From an uncultured Bacilli bacterium (lineage in GTDB: Bacteria; Bacillota_I; Bacilli_A; RF39; UBA660), in the NCBI GenBank assembly GCA_947632255.1, contig CANROL010000037.1:1-9031 (forward strand): a DNA stretch of 9,031 nt, in the 5' to 3' direction. A program made the position numbers and the translations under genes. Below the pieces are notes generated by a model that worked only from the letters and a program-made list of their open reading frames with translations, was not told the origin of the DNA and made no database searches. Below, one piece after another: positions 1-5,590 of this stretch (positions are counted from its first letter, which is position 1; every line of letters begins with the position of its first letter).

Positions 1-346
1 TCATTAAGTAATTTGCTTTATATTTATGAACTACTTCTTCAAAAAAAGCATATCTTTTTTGCCTTGCTTCATTCTCTAAATTATCATGATTATATTCTTT
101 AATTTCCATATATTCCCAAATTAAATTATTATCTTGACAATATTTATAGACAAAGTCTTTTTCTTCTTCACTTGCACTTCTTAATTTATGATTAACGTGG
201 GCAATAATTACTTTAAGATTTTTAAATTTCTTTAACTCACACACTAAACTAGCTAAACACATGGAATCTGGTCCACCTGAAGTAGCTAAAACAATAACAT
301 CATTATCTTTAAGTAATTTATCTAAATAATCTAATATGTTTTTCAT
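1..346 (-). CDS. tilS: tRNA(Ile)-lysidine synthase, N-terminal part (cut by window edge)
   Basis: TilS uses ATP to attach lysine to C34 of the CAU-anticodon tRNA-Ile, so that it reads AUA instead of AUG. Only the first 115 codons are present; the gene runs off the left edge. Visible motifs are the PP-loop SGGPDS (residues 23-28), which binds ATP, then HVNHKLR (50-56) followed by S-x-x-E and FV, and ENEARQKRYAFF (91-102), a TilS-type block. The ATG at 344-346 is preceded by GGAG at a usual distance (GTGGAGAAAAAG then ATG). A promoter lies about 20-50 bases upstream. The visible part shows no frameshift. Identification rests on motif order, which is typical of this family. Confidence 0.93.
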   Translation of the reverse strand, partial: MKNILDYLDKLLKDNDVIVLATSGGPDSMCLASLVCELKKFKNLKVIIAHVNHKLRSASEEEKDFVYKYCQDNNLIWEYMEIKEYNHDNLENEARQKRYAFFEEVVHKYKANYLM

Positions 347-366
347 CTTTTTCTCCACGCTTTATT

Positions 367-395
367 ATTTTATCAAAAAGAGAAGAATATCGCAA
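367..395 (-). promoter_or_regulatory. Promoter of tilS (TTGCGA, 17 nt, TAAAAT)
   Basis: Read on the minus strand, -35 TTGCGA (390-395) and -10 TAAAAT (367-372) are 17 nt apart. TGA sits directly before the -10, giving an extended -10 (TGn). The start point would fall about 15 bases before the tilS ATG. The same hexamers, spacing and TTTTTGA lead-in recur in front of the exported-protein gene at 5107-5135. Confidence 0.6.
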
Positions 396-434
396 GTAAT
401 TTCACTAAATACTTAAAAAATACAAGTTATTACC

Positions 435-462
435 TTGCAATTAATTAAAAAATGTGTATAAT
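435..462 (+). promoter_or_regulatory. Possible plus-strand promoter at the left edge of the structured RNA
   Basis: TTGCAA (435-440) and a perfect TATAAT (457-462) are separated by 16 nt, with TGTG just before the -10. Transcription would start near 469-471, at the left foot of the long inverted repeat. No plus-strand protein gene follows, so if it is used it would drive the RNA at 472-685 in the plus sense. A competing promoter faces the other way at the opposite edge. Confidence 0.4.
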
Positions 463-471
463 ATTAATTAG

Positions 472-685
472 TAGAAATGTTAGGTGCTCATGCCTAATAT
501 CTACCTGTTGAGATAAACATTAGGCTAATACCTAGTGTTTTTATTTGTATCCAAAGTAATAAAACTTTTTCGTGAACCTTCCTCATGAACATCACTCCAA
601 TCTATTTAACCCCCATCATAAGATTTAAGGAAAAATATATTTAGTTATATATCAAAAAGGTAAACACTAGGCCCTAACATTTCTA
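472..685 (-). ncRNA. Probable structured non-coding RNA of about 215 nt, family not identified
   Basis: The segment holds no plausible ORF. It is closed by a perfect 13-bp stem (472-484 with 673-685) stacked on a 10-bp stem (531-540 with 662-671) with a one-base offset at 672. Inside the junction is a hairpin: GCCTAAT (492-498) pairs with ATTAGGC (519-525), and ATCT (499-502) with AGAT (511-514). The hairpin loop could pair with AGGTA/TACCT at 657-661 as a pseudoknot. Smaller stems lie at 553-557/564-568 and 598-602/620-624, the latter enclosing a C5 run (G5 on the minus strand). Minus is preferred because G exceeds C on that strand (about 40 to 27) and the loops become purine-rich. The strand is nevertheless uncertain, since both edges carry a promoter-like sequence. 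It shows no tmRNA, SRP or RNase P signature. Large families such as 6S or raiA cannot be tested by eye. Confidence 0.5.
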
Positions 686-690
686 GTATT

Positions 691-720
691 ATTCTATAAT
701 AAAAAAAGATACCAAGTCAA
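691..720 (-). promoter_or_regulatory. Possible minus-strand promoter for the structured RNA
   Basis: On the minus strand, TTGACT (715-720) and TAGAAT (691-696) are 18 nt apart, each one base off consensus. The start would fall near 684-686, exactly at the right foot of the 13-bp closing stem. It lies just beyond the terminator of the upstream operon, as expected for an independent small RNA gene. Confidence 0.4.
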
Positions 721-722
721 GA

Positions 723-749
723 AAAAAACTACTTATCAAGTAACTTTTT
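723..749 (-). terminator. Rho-independent terminator of the ftsEX operon
   Basis: On the minus strand the transcript can fold into a 12-bp hairpin with a 3-nt loop (735-737). It consists of five A-U pairs, two G-U wobbles (743-744 with 728-729) and five pairs TACTT/AAGTA, and it runs into a U-rich tail. On the plus strand the two wobbles become A-C mismatches, so the hairpin favours minus-strand transcripts. It starts 11 bases after the stop codon at 760. Confidence 0.6.
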
Positions 750-759
750 AATTTATTTT

Positions 760-1521
760 TTATAAAACTGGTGATTCATGATTTAAAATATTTTTTATAT
801 TACTATAAATAGCTTCTATATTAAATTTTATTTCGGGATTTTCTTCAACATTCATTAATTCATTAATAAAATTTAAAAAATCTAAATCACTAGCAAAATC
901 TAATTTATCATTTACTTTTAAATAATTAAAATATTTATTTAATAATTTACTTAAAGTTCCATTGTATGTATCAACGGTATTATCATCACAAGTAATTCCT
1001 ATTCCATGAATTGTTGCAATAAAAGGATTAGGTTTTAATAATAAATCTTCTAATATAAAGTTTTTATAGCAATAATTAATAAAAGGCATAACATCTTCTT
1101 TATGATAAAATCTAATGACAATATTTTCATTTGTTGCTTTAACATAAAACTTAACTGTCGACTTAATTGAATTACGAATTAAATACAAGAATATAGTTTT
1201 TAAAGCACTTATTTGATATTCATATTTAACTGGAAAATATACTTTAATAGCTTCTTTATAATCAGCTTTTTTATCGGCATAAAAGCCTATATAATAAGTA
1301 GCATTTTCATCATCTTTTATTTGTCTAGTCTCATATTTAATTAAAGAATTACTTAAGTTATCCAAAAAATTATGATAAAATTTAACAATATCTTCACTTA
1401 AAGACATATCTTTAGTAACACCAATATATTTTAAAATATAATAGTAATCTTCTTCCGTTAAATCTTTATTATTTAGTTTAATATCATTAGCAATCTTTTT
1501 TATAAATTCATTTATACTCAT
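760..1521 (-). CDS. Unrecognised 253-residue protein, last gene of the ftsEX operon
   Basis: I do not recognise this family with confidence. It is an acidic and lysine-rich protein rich in aromatic residues, with no signal peptide or membrane segment, so it is probably cytoplasmic. The centre (about 92-150) looks like alternating strand and helix: KVYFPVK, then a helix ALKTIFLYLIRN, then STVKFYVKATNENIVIRFY and a helix. A distinctive stretch follows at about 163-198, with NPF, HGIGIT and YNGTLSKLL. The VKFYVK...NIVIRFYHKED part is faintly like HopA1-type proteins, but too weakly to name it. The start is firm: AAAGGGTGA stands 7 bases before the ATG. The gene begins 17 bases after the stop of the M23 peptidase, so it is almost certainly co-transcribed with ftsE and ftsX, and a terminator follows its stop. 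Confidence 0.8.
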   Translation of the reverse strand: MSINEFIKKIANDIKLNNKDLTEEDYYYILKYIGVTKDMSLSEDIVKFYHNFLDNLSNSLIKYETRQIKDDENATYYIGFYADKKADYKEAIKVYFPVKYEYQISALKTIFLYLIRNSIKSTVKFYVKATNENIVIRFYHKEDVMPFINYCYKNFILEDLLLKPNPFIATIHGIGITCDDNTVDTYNGTLSKLLNKYFNYLKVNDKLDFASDLDFLNFINELMNVEENPEIKFNIEAIYSNIKNILNHESPVL

Positions 1522-1538
1522 ATTAATTTCACCCTTTT

Positions 1539-2756
1539 TTATTTTTGATAAAAATCTGTTCGAGATGTAAAACGATATCCTACATTATTATTAAATCCTG
1601 GTGGCACAATTATATTACCTCTAACTAATCCAGTTTGAACATTATAATAACCTTTTTGAACCCCAAAGTGTAAATGGGCTCCAGTTGTACAGGCATCATA
1701 TCCACCATGTCTTGTAGAAGTAGAATATCCTCCCACATAACCAATTATGGTATTTTGATCAACAATATCACCAACATTAACATTAAATCTTAATAAATGA
1801 TAGTAATATGTTGTATATTTTACCCCATCAACATTAACATCAATATATAATCTATTACCCCCACAGCTAGTCTTAGCTATTTTGGCAACAACTTGACCGG
1901 CAGCAGCCGCATAAACTGGCGTTCCTTCACTTACCCCAATATCAATACCATCATGATAACTATAAGCAACACCTGTTACGGGATGAGTTCGGTATCCTTG
2001 TGGAGAGGTTACTACCCCACTGGTAAGAGGTTTAAGCCATCTACCATTTACCGGTACTTTAGAACAATCGCTTAATTTTACCGAATCATTAGTTTTTCCT
2101 AAATTAGCTTGACATATTCTTTTATTTACATCATATTCCTCTTTTGCTGCTTTAACTTGATCTTCTAAATCTAAAGCAAATTCATCATATTCGGCTACAT
2201 TAGCGTATAATTTAGCAATTGCCGCTTGATAATTTTCAATTTTTTCTTCTAATTCTTTTTGAACTTGTTTTAATTCTTCCACCAATTCTTCATTTTTAGC
2301 AATTTCAGCTTCTAAGTTATCAATAGTTTCTTGAACATAATTACTTATTTCTTTAACCCCTTTAACACGCATAATGAAGTCAGTTAAACTGGAAGCATCA
2401 GCCACATATTCTAAATAAATATTTTTACTTTCAATATGTTGTAAATAGGTTAGAACTTGTTCAACTTCTTCTTTTAATTCCTCAATTTTCGTATTAGATT
2501 CATTTATTTTGGTTTCCGTTTCTTCTTGTTTAGCTTCAGCATCAGTTAACTCTTTTTTAGCATTATTAATAGCTTGTTGTTTATTTTTAATTTCTTGTTT
2601 AGCTGCCTCACTTTTATTATTATAATCTTGTTGTTCTTTTAATAAAGCTTCATATTGCTTTCTTAAATCACCTAATGTTTCGGCATCTTTTGCATAAACT
2701 GGAAAAGATACTAAAAGTAAAGCCAAAACTAAAACTATACTAATTACCTTTTTCAT
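1539..2756 (-). CDS. Secreted coiled-coil M23 (LytM-type) peptidoglycan hydrolase, EnvC/PcsB-like partner of FtsEX
   Basis: A 405-residue exported murein endopeptidase. Residues 1-22 form a signal peptide (KK, a long hydrophobic core, cut near VYA-KDA). Residues about 28-110 and 130-212 are long Glu/Lys/Gln-rich coiled coils, broken by a hydrophobic stretch (LEYVADASSLTDFIMR). The C-terminal LytM domain (about 240-375) keeps the whole active site: H268 and D272 (HDGID) and H363 as zinc ligands, with H320 and H361 (HLHF) as catalytic histidines. It should therefore be an active enzyme rather than an EnvC-like activator. Four cysteines (C215, C231, C298, C356) could form two disulfides. The ATG overlaps the ftsX TGA stop (ATGA), and AAGGAAG lies 11 bases upstream within ftsX. 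FtsEX typically gates such a hydrolase through coiled coil contacts with the FtsX outer domain. The exact bond cut cannot be told. Confidence 0.9.
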   Translation of the reverse strand: MKKVISIVLVLALLLVSFPVYAKDAETLGDLRKQYEALLKEQQDYNNKSEAAKQEIKNKQQAINNAKKELTDAEAKQEETETKINESNTKIEELKEEVEQVLTYLQHIESKNIYLEYVADASSLTDFIMRVKGVKEISNYVQETIDNLEAEIAKNEELVEELKQVQKELEEKIENYQAAIAKLYANVAEYDEFALDLEDQVKAAKEEYDVNKRICQANLGKTNDSVKLSDCSKVPVNGRWLKPLTSGVVTSPQGYRTHPVTGVAYSYHDGIDIGVSEGTPVYAAAAGQVVAKIAKTSCGGNRLYIDVNVDGVKYTTYYYHLLRFNVNVGDIVDQNTIIGYVGGYSTSTRHGGYDACTTGAHLHFGVQKGYYNVQTGLVRGNIIVPPGFNNNVGYRFTSRTDFYQK

Positions 2757-3646
2757 ATTTTTAAATACTTCCTTACAGCACCTGATGAACCAAACATACC
2801 CACGATAGCTCCAATTACTAATAAGAATAATGAAGTAATTAAAACAAATGGCACAGGTTTTACTAATTTTATTGCTTCAACTGCCAGAGTTCCACCTGTT
2901 TTTTCATAAGCAAGCATATAACCATATATAGTTAAAATGATTGGCACTAAAGAACCAACTAAACCAAGTAGAAAACCTTCAAAAATGAATGGTAGTTTAA
3001 TCGCTGTATTACTACTACCAACTAAACGCATAATTTCAATTTCATTTCTTCTCGAAAAAATTGTTAATTTAATCGTATTACTAATTAAGAAAGCTGTAAC
3101 AATAACTAAAGCAATAACAATAACTATTGTTGCTTTTTTAATAACGTCAAATATTCCTACAATTTCTTCAACAGTTCCTTCGCCATATTCAGCAGATTCA
3201 ACACCATCTATTTTTCTTATTTCTCTAGCAGTTGGAGCTAAATCATCAACATCTAAAACTGTAACAATAAAAGTATCTTGTAAAGGATTAATAGCTAAAT
3301 AATCTAAAGTTACTTTTAAACTTTCATCAGAATTTTGCATTTCTAATTTTCTTTCATCTTTACTTTTATAAACTACTTCTTTTTTATTTTCTAATTTATT
3401 TAAAGCATCTTCAATATTTTTAACTTGTTCACTAGTCACATCTTTATTAACAAAAACTACGACCGTTAGTTCTTCTTCCATTAAAGTTGTTACATTATTA
3501 ACATTTACAGTAACAATAATTGCAATAGCCACCAAAATTAAAGTAATCGTGGTACATACTATACTAGCCATACTAAGACTAATATTACGCATAACACTTT
3601 TAAATGAATCGCGAATACATCTATTTAAAATTCTAAACATTTTCAT
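2753..3646 (-). CDS. ftsX: Cell division ABC transporter-like membrane subunit FtsX
   Basis: FtsX pairs with FtsE to form a membrane mechanotransmitter that switches a cell-wall hydrolase on outside the cell. The 297-residue protein has the standard plan: a cytoplasmic N-terminus, a first membrane span (about 26-48), an outer domain (about 50-170) and three more spans (about 172-193, 222-243, 266-288). The family block ISNTIKLTIFSRR (188-200), followed by NEIEIMRLVG and PFIFEG, is clear, as is NPLQDTF (120-126) in the outer domain. It overlaps the 3' end of ftsE by 14 bases and the M23 gene by 4, so translation is probably coupled. AAAGGAAG within ftsE is its ribosome site. An alternative ATG two codons later is possible but less well spaced. 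Confidence 0.95.
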   Translation of the reverse strand: MKMFRILNRCIRDSFKSVMRNISLSMASIVCTTITLILVAIAIIVTVNVNNVTTLMEEELTVVVFVNKDVTSEQVKNIEDALNKLENKKEVVYKSKDERKLEMQNSDESLKVTLDYLAINPLQDTFIVTVLDVDDLAPTAREIRKIDGVESAEYGEGTVEEIVGIFDVIKKATIVIVIALVIVTAFLISNTIKLTIFSRRNEIEIMRLVGSSNTAIKLPFIFEGFLLGLVGSLVPIILTIYGYMLAYEKTGGTLAVEAIKLVKPVPFVLITSLFLLVIGAIVGMFGSSGAVRKYLKI

Positions 3647-4334
3647 TTATTTTAAAACTTCCTTTCAAATGGTCACCCGTTAAAACACCACCATCTAAGA
3701 CAATAACTCTTTTTTTCATGCGATTAACGATTTCTTTATCATGGGTAGCCATCACAATAGTTGTTCCTAAATTTTTATTAATATCTTCCAAAACATTCAT
3801 TATTTCTTTAGAAGTTTTAGGATCTAGATTCCCCGTAGGTTCATCACATATCAATAATTTAGGATCATTTACTATTGCTCTTGCAATACATACTCTTTGT
3901 TGTTCCCCACCACTTAATTCATTAGGGAAACTTCTTACTTTTTCTTTTAAACCAACCATTTCTAAAGCATTCATAACTTTAGGTCTAATCTCACTACCTT
4001 TAAGTCCAATACACTCTAAGGCAAAAGCTACATTTTCATAAACAGTAAGTTTAGGTAAAAGTTTAAAGTCTTGAAATACAATACCTAATTTTCTTCTTAA
4101 TTTATAAACAGTTCTATTACGTAATTTACCAACATTAATACCACCAATTTCAACTGTCCCTTTAGTAGGTTTTTCTTCTCGATATAGCATTTTTACTAAA
4201 GTTGATTTACCTGAGCCACTAGCACCAATTATAAAGACAAATTCCCCTTTATCAATATCTAAAGTTAAATCCGCGATAGCAGTTACACCATTTTTATATA
4301 CTTTATAGCAGTTTTTTATTTGAATAAACTTCAT
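3633..4334 (-). CDS. ftsE: Cell division ATP-binding protein FtsE
   Basis: FtsE is the cytoplasmic ATPase of the FtsEX complex at the division septum. The 233 residues contain a full ABC set: Walker A GASGSGKST (37-45), Q-loop Q88 (FQDFKLL, typical of FtsE), signature LSGGEQQR (140-147), Walker B LLICDE (160-165) with catalytic E165, D-loop GNLD (168-171) and H-loop H198 (ATHDK). Length is as usual for FtsE. AAGGAGT stands 6 bases before the ATG, and a promoter with an extended -10 lies 30-40 bases upstream, so ftsE is the first gene of its operon. Its neighbours ftsX and the M23 hydrolase confirm FtsE over other MacB/LolD-like ATPases. Confidence 0.96.
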   Translation of the reverse strand: MKFIQIKNCYKVYKNGVTAIADLTLDIDKGEFVFIIGASGSGKSTLVKMLYREEKPTKGTVEIGGINVGKLRNRTVYKLRRKLGIVFQDFKLLPKLTVYENVAFALECIGLKGSEIRPKVMNALEMVGLKEKVRSFPNELSGGEQQRVCIARAIVNDPKLLICDEPTGNLDPKTSKEIMNVLEDINKNLGTTIVMATHDKEIVNRMKKRVIVLDGGVLTGDHLKGSFKINENV

Positions 4335-4363
4335 CTTATAACTCCTTTACTTCTAGTATTCTA

Positions 4364-4372
4364 ATTATAACA
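4364..4372 (-). promoter_or_regulatory. Extended -10 promoter of the ftsEX operon
   Basis: On the minus strand TGT-TATAAT (4364-4372) is a perfect extended -10. No good -35 is seen about 17 bases upstream (TTTTAT), which is common for extended -10 promoters. It lies between the terminator of the upstream gene and the ftsE ribosome site. Confidence 0.5.
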
Positions 4373-4397
4373 TAAAAATAATATTAATAAAACCACC

Positions 4398-4424
4398 AAA
4401 AAAAGGAAATAAATATATATTTCC
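4398..4424 (-). terminator. Rho-independent terminator of the exported-protein gene
   Basis: On the minus strand GGAAATA and TATTTCC form a 7-bp stem (4418-4424 with 4405-4411) with a 6-base loop, followed by seven U (4398-4404). It begins about 20 bases after the stop codon at 4445 and separates this gene from ftsE. Confidence 0.75.
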
Positions 4425-4444
4425 CTTCTAAAACAACTTTAATA

Positions 4445-5083
4445 TTATGTCGTTGCTTTAAATCCAATTTTAAAATATAATTTTCCCCCTAATAAATTAA
4501 CAGCTCCAGGTGCCCCAGATTTATCAGCTTGATTAACATCAGGATCATTTTCTAACCATAAATATAAAGTATAACTATCAGTTTCCCCTTTCGTAATACT
4601 TTGTCCAGATAAAATATTAAAAGAAGTTACATCATAAGTACCATCGGCATTTTGTGAACTACTTAATTCTGCTGTTGCAAACGTTCCACTGTTAACCATC
4701 TTAGTACTATCATGCAAAGCCCATTTTAAATACTGACTTTTTAAATTTGCTGTTAATTTCACATCAGTTAAAAATATATCATATGTTGCTTCACTAACAA
4801 CAGTTGTAGTACTTGGTAAACTAATTGAAAAAGCACTTTTCTTTCCTAAAGTTGTATATTTACTTCCATCAATCAAATTAACATCTTCAGCATTTATATA
4901 ATCAGTTGCAACAAAATCCATTGTTAAATCCCCACTAGTGAAACTAACACCACCATCAGATCCTGGAACTTTTTCTACACTAGATGTAAAATATGCATAA
5001 GATCCACTTATCCCAATAATTATTAAAGACATTGTTATAATTAAAGCTCCTAAAACTGTTCTTTTAGCATAGCTATTATTCAT
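4445..5083 (-). CDS. Small exported TasA/camelysin-like protein (SipW-dependent type)
   Basis: A 212-residue protein with a short basic N-terminus (MNNSYAKR), one hydrophobic segment (about 9-27) and then GSYAYFTS. This hydrophobic segment followed by a YA-YFT junction is typical of TasA/camelysin-type surface proteins processed by a SipW-like signal peptidase. The rest is Ser/Thr/Asp-rich and looks like a beta sandwich. It ends with LYLWLENDP, a loop, and LLGGKLYFKIGFKA, the usual C-terminal strand pair of that family. No cysteine and no LPxTG sorting motif are present. By analogy it may form fibres or a surface layer, or be cleaved and released; a protease role as in camelysin is not supported. 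The ATG at 5083 has AGGTGAT upstream. It has its own promoter and terminator, and no sipW gene lies in the window. Confidence 0.7.
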   Translation of the reverse strand: MNNSYAKRTVLGALIITMSLIIIGISGSYAYFTSSVEKVPGSDGGVSFTSGDLTMDFVATDYINAEDVNLIDGSKYTTLGKKSAFSISLPSTTTVVSEATYDIFLTDVKLTANLKSQYLKWALHDSTKMVNSGTFATAELSSSQNADGTYDVTSFNILSGQSITKGETDSYTLYLWLENDPDVNQADKSGAPGAVNLLGGKLYFKIGFKATT

Positions 5084-5106
5084 CTAACATCACCTATCTT
5101 AAATTA

Positions 5107-5135
5107 ATTTTATCAAAAATTAATTAAAATCGCAA
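5107..5135 (-). promoter_or_regulatory. Promoter of the exported-protein gene (TTGCGA, 17 nt, TAAAAT)
   Basis: On the minus strand, TTGCGA (5130-5135) and TAAAAT (5107-5112) are 17 nt apart, with TGA before the -10 (extended -10). It is the same arrangement as at tilS. The start would be about 18-20 bases before the ATG. Confidence 0.6.
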
Positions 5136-5147
5136 TAGTAATCATAT

Positions 5148-5175
5148 AAAAACTCAAACTTTTAACGAGTTTGAG
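5148..5175 (-). terminator. Terminator overlapping the 3' end of the small-protein gene
   Basis: On the minus strand CTCAAACT (5168-5175) pairs perfectly with AGTTTGAG (5153-5160) across a 7-base loop, followed by five U. The upstream arm encodes the last residues (A-Q-T) and the loop contains the TAA stop. On the plus strand the hairpin is also followed by a T run (5177-5181), so it may work both ways. Confidence 0.75.
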
Positions 5176-5527
5176 CTTTTTCAATTTCTAAATCATTATT
5201 AAATTTAATAGCATATTCAACAATTTGGTCTAAACTAAGTACTTGATGTAATTTACGCATAAATAATTCTTTTCTCAATTCTGGTACAGCATTAGGTTTA
5301 AAATAAGGACTAGAAAGAGTAATACCAACTTCTACAATTTTAGATACTATTGTATTTTTTAAATCAGGATTACTTAATAATTTATTACATAAAGTTAAAT
5401 TTCTTCTTTCTTTCTCATTACGATTATAAACACCTTCACCATATCCAATAAGTAAACTTGAGATAATGTTGTCATTAACATAATTGTATATTTCTTCACC
5501 ATATTGTCTTCTGACTTCATCTATCAT
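5162..5527 (-). CDS. Unrecognised small cytoplasmic protein, 121 residues
   Basis: I do not recognise this protein. It is predicted mostly helical, charged, with no signal peptide or membrane span. Features are an N-terminal IDEVRRQYGEEIYNYV, a Gly-rich turn (IGYGEGVYN), a basic KERRN, and SSPYFKPNAVPELRKELF in the middle. The frame is open upstream to a TTG at 5545, but that would put the ribosome site inside the gene. The ATG at 5525-5527 with AAGGGGG 7 bases before it is the better start. It has its own near-consensus promoter, which starts 4 bases beyond the pheT stop, and a terminator at its end. It is therefore likely a monocistronic, well-expressed gene. Its position after pheT may be incidental. 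Confidence 0.75.
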   Translation of the reverse strand: MIDEVRRQYGEEIYNYVNDNIISSLLIGYGEGVYNRNEKERRNLTLCNKLLSNPDLKNTIVSKIVEVGITLSSPYFKPNAVPELRKELFMRKLHQVLSLDQIVEYAIKFNNDLEIEKAQTR

Positions 5528-5530
5528 ATA

Positions 5531-5543
5531 CCTTCCCCCTTTC
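5531..5543 (-). promoter_or_regulatory. Strong ribosome binding site that decides the small-protein start
   Basis: On the minus strand GAAAGGGGGAAGG lies just before the ATG at 5527. The purine core sits 3-8 bases away, favouring that ATG over the upstream TTG at 5545. Confidence 0.7.
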
Positions 5544-5557
5544 AAAAGACGAGATAT

Positions 5558-5586
5558 ATAATACCATAAAGTCTTCTATTTGTCAA
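5558..5586 (-). promoter_or_regulatory. Near-consensus promoter of the small-protein gene
   Basis: On the minus strand a perfect TTGACA (5581-5586) is followed after 17 nt by TATTAT (5558-5563), with TGG before it (extended -10). This is the strongest promoter-like sequence in the window. The -35 begins 4 bases after the pheT stop codon. Confidence 0.75.
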
Positions 5587-5590
5587 ATTT

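Noticed and set aside
472..685. Retron-type RNA, tmRNA, SRP RNA or RNase P RNA
   Set aside because: The flanking inverted repeat looks retron-like but no reverse transcriptase is nearby. The conserved tmRNA, SRP and RNase P sequence blocks are absent on both strands.
2753..2756. TGA read as tryptophan (Mycoplasma code)
   Set aside because: ftsX ends at TGA at its normal length within an ATGA overlap, and tryptophans in the window are encoded by TGG.
2937..3302. Plus-strand open frame of 121 codons
   Set aside because: It lies antisense to the conserved core of ftsX, has no ribosome site, and its product is low-complexity. It is a shadow of ftsX.
3718..4041. Plus-strand open frame of 107 codons
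   Set aside because: Antisense to the ATPase signature and Walker B region of ftsE, whose motifs are intact; no ribosome site or promoter of its own.
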